Shown here: positions 11,321-22,850 of the stretch, in pieces
Numbering within the stretch: the stretch's first letter is position 1
How the letters are laid out: the number at the start of each line of letters is the position of its first letter
Made by a program: the position numbers and the translations under genes
Source of the DNA: Coriaria nepalensis
Lineage: Eukaryota > Streptophyta > Magnoliopsida > Cucurbitales > Coriariaceae
DNA length: 64,000 bases
Reading direction: 5' to 3'
Assembly (NCBI GenBank): GCA_027186245.1
Contig: CP114492.1
Coordinates: 5,034,501 to 5,098,500, forward strand
Notes under the pieces: model-generated
Database searches by the model: none
What the model was told of the DNA's origin: nothing
The model's input: only the letters and a program-made list of their open reading frames with translations

Positions 11321-13319
11321 GAGAGAGGAGCAACAGCTCTGTCAGCGATGGAGGCCTTTGAAAAGCTAGAGAAAGTTGGAGAAGGAACGTACGGGAAGGT
11401 GTACAGAGCAAAAGAGAAGGCGACTGGGAAGATCGTCGCCCTCAAGAAGACTCGCCTCCACGAGGATCAGGAAGGTGTCCCTCCAACCACTCTTCGTGAG
11501 ATCTCCATTCTCCGTATGCTTTCCAAAGATCCTCACATTGTCAAGTACTTTTCTCCTCTTTTCTGCTTTCATTTTCCATTCCTTTAATTACTTTGTGTCC
11601 TTGTTCTAATCCAGTTCTTCAGTTCTTGTTATCAACTCAATTGCACGGTTCAATGTGAGAGGATTTAGGGCTTTGAATTGTTGTTTGGATAGGAAATGCA
11701 TTTCTTTCGCGTTTCTGATAATTTTGGGTCAATTAGGGATTTATAAAATAGTTTTTAGGGCTTATTGGTTCATCTTATTCGTCTTCCTGCGTCGTTTTTT
11801 TCAGTGCTTGTTCCTAATAACGGTGTAGGTTGATGGATGTCAAGCAAGGTCAGAACAAAGAAGGAAATACCGTGCTGTATTTGGTGTTTGAGTACATGGA
11901 CACGGATCTTAAGAAATACATCAGGAGTTTTCGTCAATCCGGTGAAAACATTCCCGTTGACACTGTCAAGGTATTATTTTCCAGCCAACCTTGGAGACAC
12001 TTGGTGTTAGAAGCTCTGCTGATTTTTCACTTGTTTTTGTGCAGAGTCTGATGTTCCAACTCTGCAAAGGGGTTGCTTTTTGCCATGGCCACGGGATCTT
12101 ACACAGGTAAGTACTTTTTTCAATTTTTGGTTTTTTACTATGCAAATTGAAGTACATATATCATCATCGTCTTCTTTCTGGGTACAGAGATCTGAAGCCT
12201 CACAATCTGCTGATGGACTGGAAGACAATGATTCTAAAGATTGCAGATCTTGGGCTGGCTCGAGCGTTTACTGTGCCCATTAAGAAGTATACACATGAGA
12301 TATTGACCCTCTGGTATAGAGCTCCTGAAGTTCTCCTGGGCTCTACGCATTACTCAACTCCAGTGGATATGTGGTCTGTTGGCTGCATTTTTGGTACATT
12401 ACACATCTCTCTTTTCTGTTCTTAGTGCATTTTTGCTTCTTTTTTTTTTTTCAAATTTTTTAATAGCATGATGATGTAGTGTGGTCATGCATGAATTGAT
12501 CTGTAGATGATTAATCTACTTTGTTTGGAAGCATTTTCTTAAACTAAGAAATTCTGCCGATTCCATTGTCCGGAAACCCAGGAGCAATAATTTCCCTTAA
12601 AATATAATTGCAAAAATGTCATTGATACTACTAGCTTTGTCAAACTAATAAATGAAATGATAGCTTCTAAATTTGGTGGGACTAATTAAATCATGAAAAT
12701 GATTTACAAAGCCAACCACTTTTCATGTGATTTCCAAATCTTTATTTTAAGTAAAATCATATTCATTCCTTATTTTTAAAATTTTCGTAGTTTTTGCAAA
12801 CATGAAAATTAATTTCCTTTGGAAATTAATTCCTGGTTTTTGTGGCATCGAAACGGGGTGAATTTGTTTGCACAATGTTTGCTCTACCTTTCCCCTTATC
12901 CATAATTGTAGCTGAACTAGTCACCAAGCAAGCACTCTTCCAAGGGGATTCCGAGCTGCAACAGCTTCTGGATGTATTTAGGTAATAACTAGACCGACGA
13001 GGCCTTGTTTAATTATATGCCTCCTATATATTTGCCTTGGTTCAAATACAATGTCCTAACTAAGATAGTATTTGGATTGTGGAGCAGGTTATTAGGAACT
13101 CCAAATGAAGAAATGTGGCCTGGAGTTAGCAAATTGATGAACTGGCATGAGTACCCTCAGTGGAGACCACAGAGTCTATCTACTGCCGTTCCTAACCTCG
13201 ACGAAGAGGGCCTTAATCTCTTGTCGCAGATGTTGCAGTACGAGCCTTCCAAGAGGATTTCAGCAAAGAAAGCTATGGAACATCCTTACTTCGATCTTGT
13301 GAACAAGGCCTGTGCCTGA
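11318..13319 (+). CDS. CDKB2: cyclin-dependent kinase, B2 type (six exons, complete)
   Basis: A plant-specific mitotic CDK, a Ser/Thr kinase that with A/B-type cyclins drives G2/M. Exons: 11318-11544, 11829-11970, 12045-12106, 12188-12393, 12912-12981, 13088-13319. All introns are GT-AG, phases agree, and the joined frame is 939 bases (312 residues), close to Arabidopsis CDKB2 (about 315). Visible landmarks: glycine loop [11 protein letters not shown], catalytic-site Lys in VALKK, the cyclin-binding helix PPTTLRE (the P[S/P]TTLRE form that marks B2; B1 has PPTALRE), catalytic loop [16 protein letters not shown] at the activation segment, the T-loop phosphorylation site in [13 protein letters not shown], and GDSELQQLL and [16 protein letters not shown] in the C-lobe. 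ATG at 11318 is chosen because it matches the usual short N-terminus before [15 protein letters not shown]; an upstream in-frame ATG at 11141 would add an Arg/Glu repeat. No damage is seen, so it should be functional. B1 is excluded by PPTTLRE. Confidence 0.96.
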
Positions 13320-13365
13320 CCATCATGAAACATCTGATTCCTATATTAGACAATGTGTATTTCAA

Positions 13366-13371
13366 AATAAA
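13366..13371 (+). terminator. candidate poly(A) signal of CDKB2
   Basis: AATAAA 47 bases after the TGA stop at 13317-13319, at a usual distance for a short plant 3' UTR. Plant poly(A) signals are loose, so the actual cleavage site may differ. Confidence 0.45.
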
Positions 13372-13883
13372 AAGTACTTAACCACGTAGCATATAGGAGA
13401 TTCTGTGGATGTCTTTGTTTGCTTCTCTCAGGTAATTACTACCTTAGCTCTCTCAAACTTTTTGGTTGGAGTAGAAACAAAAGTCTCCACTCCTGGACCA
13501 TACTTAAAAGGCTTCTCTCTACTAATATCGATCAAATGTTTGTTTGGATGACAAGTTTATTTGCGTTATGTCTCACGTCTATGCTTTTCTAGTTCATTTG
13601 TTCGCACTAAAGTTCTAGAAGGAAGAATATTCATGATAAAAGAAGAAAAAAAAATGCTTGTAATGAAGAAAAGCATTATTTAAGCATCTCAGAAACTGAA
13701 GGTACGGTTTTAGACTTTTATTAACGTTCAGCATAACGGTCTTGTATCTAATAAGCATGCTACTTTTCACAACCAAATGTATTGGCTTAACATGAAACAT
13801 GTCAGAAATCAATCCTTGGCAAGGAAAGAACTGTAACATAAGGCAAATGCTAGAGATTGTAACCAAATGTTTTGAGAGCAGAA

Positions 13884-14022
13884 TCAATCATGCACGAGCC
13901 CAGCTTGACTATAATTTTCGACAGAATCTATGAGAGTTTCCTCCAAAGGCCGACAGCTCCAACCCAACTTGTGCAATTTTTTGGAACTCAGTATCCTCTC
14001 ATCACCTGCTTCTTCAGTAAAT
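13884..14022 (-). pseudogene. orphan last exon of a cinnamoyl-CoA reductase-like SDR
   Basis: On the minus strand a pyrimidine tract and TTCTGCATTCAG acceptor precede an open exon ending in TGA at 13884. It encodes 45 residues including LSSKKLHKLGWSCRPLEETL and then DSVENY, the C-terminal signature of NADPH-dependent cinnamoyl-CoA reductase / dihydroflavonol reductase-like enzymes. The exon itself has no lesion. No upstream exon with the Rossmann GxxGxxG or the YxxxK active site was found on the minus strand; instead an L1-type LINE on the same strand begins within about 60 bases. The gene was probably cut by that insertion or moved as a fragment. An intact gene with one giant intron is unlikely, because no further SDR exon appears up to 19 kb. 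Confidence 0.75.
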
Positions 14023-14079
14023 CTGAATGCAGAAGCTTGTAAAAAAGGCTGACCCCATCTTGTGTAAATTAACATTCAC

Positions 14080-15360
14080 AGCCACAATATGATGTAACAG
14101 CTTCTAAGCATAAACCCTAATCTTTCATGGGACATTTCAGAGACCATAGTCTTAAACACCTTAATAGAACCATCTCCACCACTCAAAGCTCTCCATGCTA
14201 ACTTAATGGAAAAATAAACGTCTTGGCTAGGCAACCAGATTAAATTATCCTCTTAAGAAGATAAACTAGGCAGACGAGATTTAATGAAATCAATCTGATC
14301 ATCACTCAAATTGAATTACAACCAGTTGGAAGTATGAATAGCTTCCTGAACTGACAGTAAAAACCATCCACATCCATAAGATTAGCCAAAAATGGTAGCC
14401 CATCAGTTATCAAACCAGAAAGAAGTTTTTGCACCATCTCCAATAGACCAAAAGCTATTCTGTAAAATTTTTTGAATGGAACGAACTATGTCCTTCAAAG
14501 TCTTAGATGAGGAAACAGAAGCCTACCATTGAGAAATAGGAAGATCCTGAACATACCTACACTTCATATACTTGCAGCACAAAGAATTGCCATGAATCAA
14601 ACTCCACACTTTATTCATGGTAAAAGCATTCTTCATCAATCAGCTTTCTAATACTCAAACCTCCACTGTCTTTGTCTTTACAAATCCTCTCCCAAGCTAA
14701 CCAATGTCGCTTCCTGATTCCCTCACTCGAACCCCGAAAGAAATGAGCCATCAAACTCTCAATAGATTGTAAAATAGAAGCAGCAACATTAGAGGCTGCC
14801 AAAAGGTGTAAGGGAATAGGATAACACATGCTTCATGAGAGTAAATCTGCCCCCACTAGAGAGAATATTAGCTTTCCACCCCTCAATACGTATAGCCACT
14901 TTAGACAACATATCCAAGTAAGCCACATGCTTGACATAACCAATAGAAATTGGGACACCAAGATACACAAAATGAAATGAACATTTAGTAAATGAAACAA
15001 CCCTAGTGATCATATTATCTCGAGTATCTGTGCATCTAGGATGAGTATAAAACTCACTCTTACTCAGACTAACCTTCTGGCCTGAAGCTCCCTCATAGGC
15101 AGAAGGAAATGACATCAAACCCTTGAGATTCCTCATGATACCATAGCAAAAACATTAGTGTATCACCTGTAAAATGTAAGTGACTGATTATAGGGTAGCC
15201 ACTTGTAGACACGTAAGGGTTAACCACACCCTTCATCACAGCCTTATTAAGAGATTTGCTCAAGACCTCTTCAGCTAGAATAAACAAAAAAGGTGAAAGA
15301 GGATCACCTTGCCCCAAACCTCTTTGCCCATTATATCTCCCATAAACACCTTAGAAATCC
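14080..15360 (-). pseudogene. L1-type LINE (non-LTR retrotransposon), 5'-truncated
   Basis: Minus-strand reading from 15350: GLGQGDPLSPFLFILAEEVL (reverse transcriptase), then HLHFTGDTLMF at 15185-15150, where the catalytic FADD is changed to FTGD. Next comes a GQKVSLSKSEF / YLGVPIS block (15090-14930), ESLMAHFFRGSSEG and HWLAWERICKDKDSGGLSIR (14770-14650), and finally WSIGDGAKTSFWFDN (about 14450-14405) and a zf-RVT-like tail ending near 14100. The order and motifs are those of plant L1 LINEs. It is 5'-truncated just upstream of QGDPLSP, and the frame has shifts and stops. A poly(A) tail is not obvious at the low-coordinate end. Confidence 0.85.
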
Positions 15361-15389
15361 ACAGAAAGAATGATTGGATTGTCATAGTC

Positions 15390-15775
15390 AAACTAATCAC
15401 AGTCATATGATTATTGTCATGATGGGATAATGACAATTCAAAAAAAAAAAACTATTGCATGGCCTGTCTTCTTCTTAGAAAAATGATGTTTTCATAATCA
15501 TCGGTATTAGAGAATATCAGGATAAATAAGTAGGTGATTAGTAGAGGATCAATCACCAAATGTGATTATTTGACAAGTCTCAATGGTAATGATAATAACT
15601 ATTTATGAGACCTGTTAAGTGACTATGGTACTTATGATTCTCAAACCTGAGATCACCACAGTACTGATGTATTGGATATAATGCTTTGATATCATTCAAC
15701 GTGGTCTTAACCAAAGGTTATTAAAAGAGTGAACCATTGGACATGTGCTCTTATATGTGCAATCTTTAGGGTGAT
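15390..15775 (+). repeat. LTR-like dispersed repeat, partial copy
   Basis: Matches 16075-16460 at the same orientation: both carry CATGATGGGATAATGACAAT, ATAATCATC, GTAGGTGATTAGTGGAG-like and GAGATCACCACA phrases, ending with CCAAAGGTTA and an ACATGTG/ACGTGT block. A third relative lies at 60410-60730. This copy is a displaced or tandemly duplicated inner segment of the longer repeat that follows. Confidence 0.7.
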
Positions 15776-17110
15776 AAGTGAAAGTATAATTCCCGTTAAG
15801 CCAATCGAGTATCACAGATCGGGTCAAATACTTATGAGAATCAATCTTGAATTGTATAAATTATCAACATAATTGAACGCATAGTATTTAATAGACTATA
15901 TAATAATCTGTCATTAAGTTATTAGGTTGAAAATAGCAATTTGCATGCATGATTAATTTACATGTATGATTAATTACGTGATATACTTGATAGTTTCCCT
16001 AGTCTTAGACATGCACTTGGAATCATGATGGAGATCATGCTCGGTGAGATCCAAGTTGTCTTGAGTCTAAAAATAGAAATTATTCATAGTCATAGGATTG
16101 TCATGATGGGATAATGACAATTCGGATAGACTATTACATGCACTAGCATCTTCAGAAGAAGAGTGATATTCTCATAATCATCATTATTGGTGAATACCGA
16201 AATAGACATGTAGGTGATTAGTGGAGACTTAATTACTGAATGTGATCACTTGAAAAAATCTCAATTACAATAATATTAACTCTTAATGAGTTTTTTCTGA
16301 TGACTACGGTACTTGGGAAGCTTAGACTTGAGATCACCACAATGCTTACATACGAAATATCATGCTTTGATATCATTCAATGCGACCCTAGCCAAAGGTT
16401 ACTAAGGGATGAATCATTGGGCACGTGTTTTCCTATGTCAAGTTTGTAGAGTGTTAAGATAAGATCCATAACCTTTATATTAAGAGAAAAATGTTCTATG
16501 GTATGAAAATAATTTCTGTAAATCCATTATCTAGTTGCATAAGTGATCAAATGATTCATAAGGATAATCTATTAGGGTACTGTTAAATAGATAGAAGAAT
16601 CAATTTGGTATTATAATAGTCATCTATAATTCTTATTGAAATTCCTTATACTTCTTATTATACGGGTTCTAGAACAATAAATAGATAGAAGAATCAATCT
16701 GGTGTTATAATAGTCATCTACAATTCTTATTAAGATTCCTTATACTTCTTATTATACGGGTAACCCATATGCTTTACTTGAAGCCAATATGAGTCAGGTG
16801 GTTTGAGTTAATTGATCATACAAGATTTTCATACTAACTGTTTGACGTGAAAATATTTTGAAGGTCAAATGATCCATTCATTAGAATGCATAAAACCTAC
16901 AAAATGTTATAAAGCCCACCTACCAACATAATGTACAACCTATCCGGTCATACCATAAAGGTTGATTGATCTTAGTTAAATTCTAAATTGGAGAAATTTC
17001 TACTCGTTCTTAATGAACTTCATTTAAAGAGTTAAATCATTAATTTGTTTAATTTGTTAATTCTAAGTCACACCCGTGCTACCAACATATCCAAAGTGTA
17101 ATTTAGATTT
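15776..17110 (+). repeat. LTR-like dispersed repeat, long copy
   Basis: About 1.3 kb that is collinear with 60120-61380: shared blocks include TTTGCATGCATGATTAAT, GAATCATGATGGAGATCATG, GTCATAGGATTGTCATGATG and GAATTCTAAATTGGAGAA-like phrases. It also resembles, more distantly, the copia LTR on the minus strand at 1-1355. Within it, 16595-16650 and 16680-16760 share a second internal duplication (AATAGATAGAAGAATCAAT). No coding domain. It is probably a solo LTR; exact TG/CA ends and target duplication were not resolved. Confidence 0.6.
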
Positions 17111-17119
17111 GATTTGAGA

Positions 17120-18960
17120 TTAAATAGTTCATCATTATCATCATCATCGAAGCCCATTCCCATTATTTTTAGGGTTGGCTACATGGATATGTCTTCTCCA
17201 AGCTATGCGGTCTTCCTCTCTATTATTGCCTAATCCAAGATCTATGATGTATTCTTTCACCACCTTCATCAAATTTTTTAACGACCTACTTCTCCATCTA
17301 CGCCCTCTACTTGCATGTTGATCTAAACTTTGTCAAATTGGAGTCCTTTTTGGTCACCTTTGCATATGACCAAACCATATTAAATGTCTCCCTAATTTTA
17401 TCATCTATAGATGTTATATCTAGATAACTCCTAATCTTGTCATTCCTAATTTTATTCTTACATGTTTTACCACACATATATATGAACATACGTATCTCTC
17501 CTACTGCCATCTTGTGCATATGTTGTTCTATAATGGCCCATCACTCCGAACTATAAAGTAAAGTTAGTTAAATGATCGTCTTATAACACTTTCCTTTCAA
17601 CCTTACTGGTATCCTTCTATTACATAATATTTCTGATGTCATCCTCCATTTACTCCAACTTGCTTTAATCATATGGTCTATATCCTCTCGAATGTTTCTT
17701 GTTTTTTGGATAACATATCCTCAATAATGAAAAGTTTTAGGACCTCCTTACTTTCGATATCAATTGGATTTACCACTTCTTCAAGATTCGAGACCAAAAT
17801 TACTAGCTAGATATTTCGTCTTTATAATTCAAAAACCCTTAATCTCTAGAGCTTCACACCTATGTAATTTTCAACTTACGCTTTCTATAATTTCATCAAT
17901 TAGAATGATATTGTCTGTAAACAATATACATTAGGGTATCTTATCCTGAATGTGTTTCATTAGCTCATCCATAACCAAAGTAAAGAGGTATAACCCACCC
18001 ATAGTGAAGAAGTCCTACTGTAATACAGAATTCACTAGACATCCCACCTACTGACCTAACACTAGTTATAATCCCTTCTACATATCCTTAATGATATCGA
18101 TATAATATTGAAACATATTTTCCTTGCAATTCCCACCAAATTAATTCCCTAAGCATTCTATCATAAACTTTCTCTAAATCAATAAATATCATATGCAGAC
18201 TATTTGTTTTATCTATATTTTTCTATCATTTGTCTAATCAATAAGATTAGTTTCGTCATAGACCTATTCGACATAAAACCAAATTGATTCTCTAATATAG
18301 TGGTGAGACTCCTAAGTCTCTATTTTATAACCTTCTCCTAGAGTTTCATTTTATGACTTCTCACCTTTATCCCTATATAGTTTGAGCAATCTTATATCAC
18401 CTTTATTCTTATAAATTGGTACCACAATGCTATGTCTCTATGATTTTGATATTTTTCTAGTATCTAAAATCCTATTAAAAAGCCTAGTTAGTCATTGGAT
18501 CTAAACTTCTCCTAGACACTTTCACAACTCAATTGGTATATCATTTGGTCCAACTGCCTTCCCCGTCTTCATCCTTTTCAGGGGTCTCTTACTTCCTTCA
18601 TACAAACTATACAATGGAACACTAACTGCCTCTCTTTTAGCGAATCAGATCCCTCAAAATTATTCCCTTTGAACATGTTTAATTTAGTAGGATCTCGAAG
18701 TAATCTCTCCATCAACCTAAAATAGCTTTATTTTATATTATAACTTTATCATCTTCATACTCAACGCACTTAACATGATGCAAATTCTTAGTTTTACGAT
18801 CTCTAGCATTCGCTATCTTGAAAATATATTTCTCCTCATCTTTTGTACATGACTTGTTATATAAGTCATTATATGCTCTATTCTTATCATCTCCTACTAT
18901 TTTAGTACTCAGTCTCTTATGGTTAAACCCAATCTCCGGGTGATGTGCAGTCAAACCCAA
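17120..18960 (-). pseudogene. RTE-type LINE, reverse-transcriptase remnant
   Basis: Minus strand, from 18960 down: KRLSTKIVGDDKNRAYNDLY and IFKIANARDRKTKNL (before the RT), then KTGKAVGPNDIP (about 18570), VVPIYKNKGD (about 18425), QIGFxx-type blocks, YLFTLVMDELMKHIQ and LFTDNIILI at about 17985-17915 (the FADDIVLI catalytic motif with both Asp contexts altered), and MFIYMCGKTCKNKIRNDKIR at 17490-17420, the typical RTE 3' domain. The low-coordinate end, which is the element's 3' end, is a TCATCATTATCATCATCATC run at 17131-17150, consistent with the short simple-repeat tails of RTE elements. Stops and shifts throughout. Confidence 0.85.
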
Positions 18961-18968
18961 TCTCCGGG

Positions 18969-19388
18969 TTAAAAAATCATCTTATGACGCCCTTTGTTAG
19001 CTTGTTTTGCATAGTGCTCAGTTCTTCGCTCTATGTTGAACTTTGCCTTCTCATGTATCTGCTTAACAAAATCAGCTTTCCTCTTTCCATCTAAGTTAAC
19101 ATGCTCAAAAACAGGTAATGGAGATAAATTCAATGGAGTTAGAGGATTAAATCCATAAACAATCTCAAATGGTGAATACTTAGTAGCAAAATGAATAGAA
19201 CGATTATAAGCAAACTCAACATGCGGTAAACAATCTTCCCAAGTTTTAATATTCTTTTTAATTATAGCTCTCAACAAAGTAGATAAAGTTCTATTCACAA
19301 CCTCGGTTTGACCATCAGTTTGTGGATGACAAGTTGTAGAAAATAATAATTTAGTTCCTAACTTTCCCCACAAAATAATAATGATCAA
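18969..19388 (-). pseudogene. Ty3/gypsy integrase fragment (open over 139 codons)
   Basis: The minus strand reads the C-terminal half of a gypsy integrase: [20 protein letters not shown], then [17 protein letters not shown] and [17 protein letters not shown]. The invariant Glu of the DDE core would be the E in [10 protein letters not shown]; the two upstream Asp residues are not present in the fragment. The frame is intact for its length, so this scrap is younger than its neighbours. It is cut at 19388 by the LTR that starts there and at 18969 by the LINE. Confidence 0.9.
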
Positions 19389-20160
19389 AATGATTTTAGG
19401 GATAAAATTATAATTTGACTTATTGTTTGACTATAAGGGTAAAATGTTAATTATTAATTCATTATCATGTAGCTCTCCTAGCACAACTAAGTCTGACATT
19501 GATTTAATTAAAAAATAATGTTACATAAGAACTTTTATTTAATAATAAAAGGGTCCTAAAGGTTCATAATCAATAATCGGACATTAAAGTGTTGATGTGA
19601 TGGATTATTAATTGAATTTTCATGGGTCAAAATTAATTAAATGGTTGATTAATTAACCAATAAGTGGCCGATAATTGAATGGGCTTCAGTCTGGCTCACT
19701 TTTGTGTTTTAAGGCAATTAAGATTCCTAATGAGATTGAGAAAACATGACCTAACCTTTGCTTATATTTACAAGGCATATATAGTGGCCGAAATTAACAA
19801 TGCTCACACAAGGCTCTTAGCCAAAAATCAAAGAAATAAAAGAGTCTTTTCCCTTCATTTTCCCCAAGCTTATTATCTCATGAGTTGAGATCTTAAGTAA
19901 AAAGTTAACCGTGTGAAACGAATCGTGTCGACTAAGGTTAGAGGGCGAATATGTGGGCACCTCCCCATCTTAATAAGAAGAGTTCTGTAATCAAGAAAAG
20001 AGATATTTCTTTTCCCTAAACCTTGATTAATATTGAGGGGATTTATTATGTTTTCTGTAAAATAGATTATACGTGCATTCTAGGATGTGATCCGAATAAA
20101 ATTTTAAATATTTCTTTCACTGCATTTTTTCTTCTATATGCGTGCATCCGTTTTCTAACA
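19384..20160 (+). mobile_element. Ty3/gypsy LTR, copy 1
   Basis: Direct repeat of 20432-21202. Shared blocks include AAAATGATTTTAGGG, CATGTAGCT, CTCACTTTTGTGTTTTAAGGC, ACAAGGCATAT (TATA region, about 19770), CAATGCTCACACAAG and the terminal CTAACA. After the CTAACA end comes AGGAGGTATGACTGTAG, leading straight into reverse-transcriptase codons, so primer-binding site, gag and protease are absent. Confidence 0.7.
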
Positions 20161-20440
20161 AGGAGGTATGACTGTAGACCAAAATGAAAAAAAATGAACT
20201 CATTCCAACAAGAACTATCAATGAATGGCGAGTGTGTATTGACCCTCAGAAGCTTAATGATACAACACGCAAGGATCACTTTCCATTACCATTTTCGTTG
20301 ACCAATTGTTGGGGAGATTAGCCGATCATTCATATTATTATTTTGTTGATAGATACTCAAATTACAACCAAATTTCCATAGCACAAGAGGATCAAGAGAA
20401 GACCCCTTTCACTTGTCCATATGGTACTTTCACCCGACCA
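20161..20440 (+). pseudogene. gypsy reverse-transcriptase fragment, copy 1
   Basis: The plus strand reads NELIPTRTINEWRVCIDPQK (the WRVCIDYRKLN block of gypsy RT), RKDHFPLPF, then with a frameshift DRYSNYNQISIAQEDQEKT and FTCPYGTF. It stops at FTCPYGTF, before the YVDD motif, where the second LTR copy begins. The motif set points to the Athila/Tat group. Confidence 0.85.
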
Positions 20441-21202
20441 AAATGATTTTAGGGGTAAAATTGTAATTGACATATTGATTGAGTATAAGGCCAAATGGTA
20501 ATTATTAATTTATCAATTTAATGTCATGTAGCTTTTTTAGCACAATTAAGTATGACATTAAATTAATTATAAATTAATAAGTTACGTAAGAACTTTTCTT
20601 TAATCATAAAAGGTTCTTAGAAGTTCGTAATTAATAATCGAATATTAAATTATTAATAGGCCGGATTATTAATTAGATTTTCATAAGTCAAATTTAATCA
20701 AAGGGTGGTTGATTAATACCCATGGGTGACCGGCAAATGAATGAGCTTTAGTCCATCTCACTTTTGTGTTTTAAGGCAACTAAAATTCCTAATGAAATTG
20801 GGAAAGCAAGACCTAGCCTTTGCCTATAATACAAGGCATATAGTGGCCAAAATTAACAATGCTCACACAAGCCTCTTGGCCAAAAATCAAAGAAAGAAAA
20901 GAGTCTTTTCAATTCCTATTCCCTAAGCTTATTATCTCATGAGTTAGAAAAAGTTAATCATGCGAAACAAATTGTGTGGACTAAGGTTATAGAGGGAATA
21001 CGTAGGTGTCTCCTTATCTTAATAAGAAGATTTCTGTAATCAAGAAGAAAGATATTAATTTTCCCTAAACCTTGATTAATATTGAGGAGAATTACTATGT
21101 TTTCTATAAAATAAATTATATGTGCCTTCTAGGATGTAATCCGAATAAAATTTTGAATATTTCTTTTACCCCGTTTATTCTTTTAGCATTCATTTCCTAA
21201 CA
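20432..21202 (+). mobile_element. Ty3/gypsy LTR, copy 2
   Basis: Second copy of the LTR at 19384-20160 in the same orientation, with scattered substitutions and small indels along its length. It again ends CCTAACA followed by AGGAGGTATGACTGTAG and reverse-transcriptase codons. Confidence 0.7.
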
Positions 21203-22850
21203 AGGAGGTATGACTGTAGTCTAAACAGAAAAAAATGATCTCAATCTAACAAGAACTATCAATGGATGGCAAGTGTGTATTGACCACTGAAAGCTTAATG
21301 ATGCAACATGCGAGGATCACTTTCCAATGCCATTTTCATTGACCAATTGTTGAAGTATCTACTTGCATAGAAGGATGCGAAGCCGAGATTGCTTCGTTGG
21401 GTGTTAGTCTTAGAAGAGTTTGACTTTGAGATGCAAGATGAGAAGGAAACTAAAAATGTAGTGGCAGATCATTTATTAGGACGAGTCCAATAAGGGAGAT
21501 GAGGAGGAGCTGCTACCAATCAATGAAACTTTTTTAGATGAGCAATTGTTTCCCTTCAGGGGCCTTGGTTAGCAAACATTTCTAATTACTTAGCTAAGTG
21601 AATTTTACCTCCTAAGATGAATTATCAAAAGCGAAAATAAGTTCTTTTCTAATTTATAGCACTTTTTCTTAAATGATCCTTTTTTATACAACCATTGTGG
21701 TGATGAGATAATTAGGAGATGTGTACTAGAGGAGGAGATGGAAATTGTTTTTTGTCATTGCCACTCCCTTTAAGTAGGCGCCCATTTTGAAAGATGGTTG
21801 CCAAAGTGTTACAATTATGATTCTTTTGGCCTACTCTTTTGAAAGATGCTTATAATTTTATTACTAGTTGTGATAACTTTCAAGGGGTTGGGATATACCA
21901 AGAAGAAATGATATGTCATCACATAATATTTTAGAAGTTGAATTATTTGATGTATGGGTCATGGATTTTATGCGACCTTTTCCCTCCTTTTTTTTCTAAA
22001 TTTTTTATTTTGGTTGATGTAGATAATGTTTCAAAATGGGTGAAAACTATAGCCTTGCCTACCAATCATGCTCGAGTAGTGGTGAATTTCACTGAGAATA
22101 ATATTTTTGCAAGATTTGGCACATCGCGAGCAATTTTAAATAATGAAGGCTCCCACTGTTGCAACCATCAGTTTCAAGCCTTGCTAAGTAAATATGGAGT
22201 TACATATCATGTGGCCATGACCTATGATCCCCAAACTAGTGATCAAGTAGAGGTTTCAAATTGGGAATTGAACCGTATTTTGGAGAAACTAGTCAAAAAA
22301 TTGGCTGACCAAGCTTAACGATGCTTTGTGGGCTTATAAGATAGAATTTAAAACTCATATTGGAATGTCACCTTATAGGTTTGTTTATGACAAAGTATGT
22401 CACATTCTAGTTGATTTAGATCATCAATCTTATTAGGCAGTGAATACATTGAGCTTTGATTTACAAACTATAGGAGCAAAGAGATTGTTGCAACTAAATA
22501 AATGGACGAGTTTCGTAATAATGCTTACGAGAACGCTCAAATTTATAAGGATATAATAAATAAATAAAAAGGCACGATAAGCATATATTGAGTCGAGAAC
22601 TCAAAGTTGGCCAAAAAGTCCTACTATTCAATTCTAGATCAAAACTTTTTATAGGAAAGTTGAGTTTTAGGTGGTCTGGGTCATTTATTGTGAGTCAAGT
22701 TTATCTTTATGGAATTGTGGAATTTCATCACCCTATAAAGGGTACTTTTAAGGTGAATGGCCAATGATTGAAGCCATATAAAGAAAGTGGACTCGATCAT
22801 GAGAGAGTTTCAATATTCCTTGACAAGTCGGTGTGAAAATCAAGCTATGA
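21203..22850 (+). pseudogene. gypsy pol remnant, copy 2: RT start, RNase H end, integrase
   Basis: Plus strand: RTINGWQVCIDH then DHFPMPF (RT start, 21245-21345); a jump to the RNase H end, [21 protein letters not shown] and VVADHLLGR (21370-21490); the integrase zinc-binding HHCC region (CHCHSL and following, about 21755-21775); the integrase core at 21938-22318 (open 126 codons, DVDNVSKWVKTIALPTN, TYDPQTSDQVEVSN); and a chromodomain-less C-terminus, SRELKVGQKVLLFNSRSKLF then GKLSFRWSGSF and GTFKVNGQ (22590-22770). This order and the C-terminal motif fit the Athila/Tat lineage. Several stops make it inactive. Most of RT is deleted between 21355 and 21370. Confidence 0.85.
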
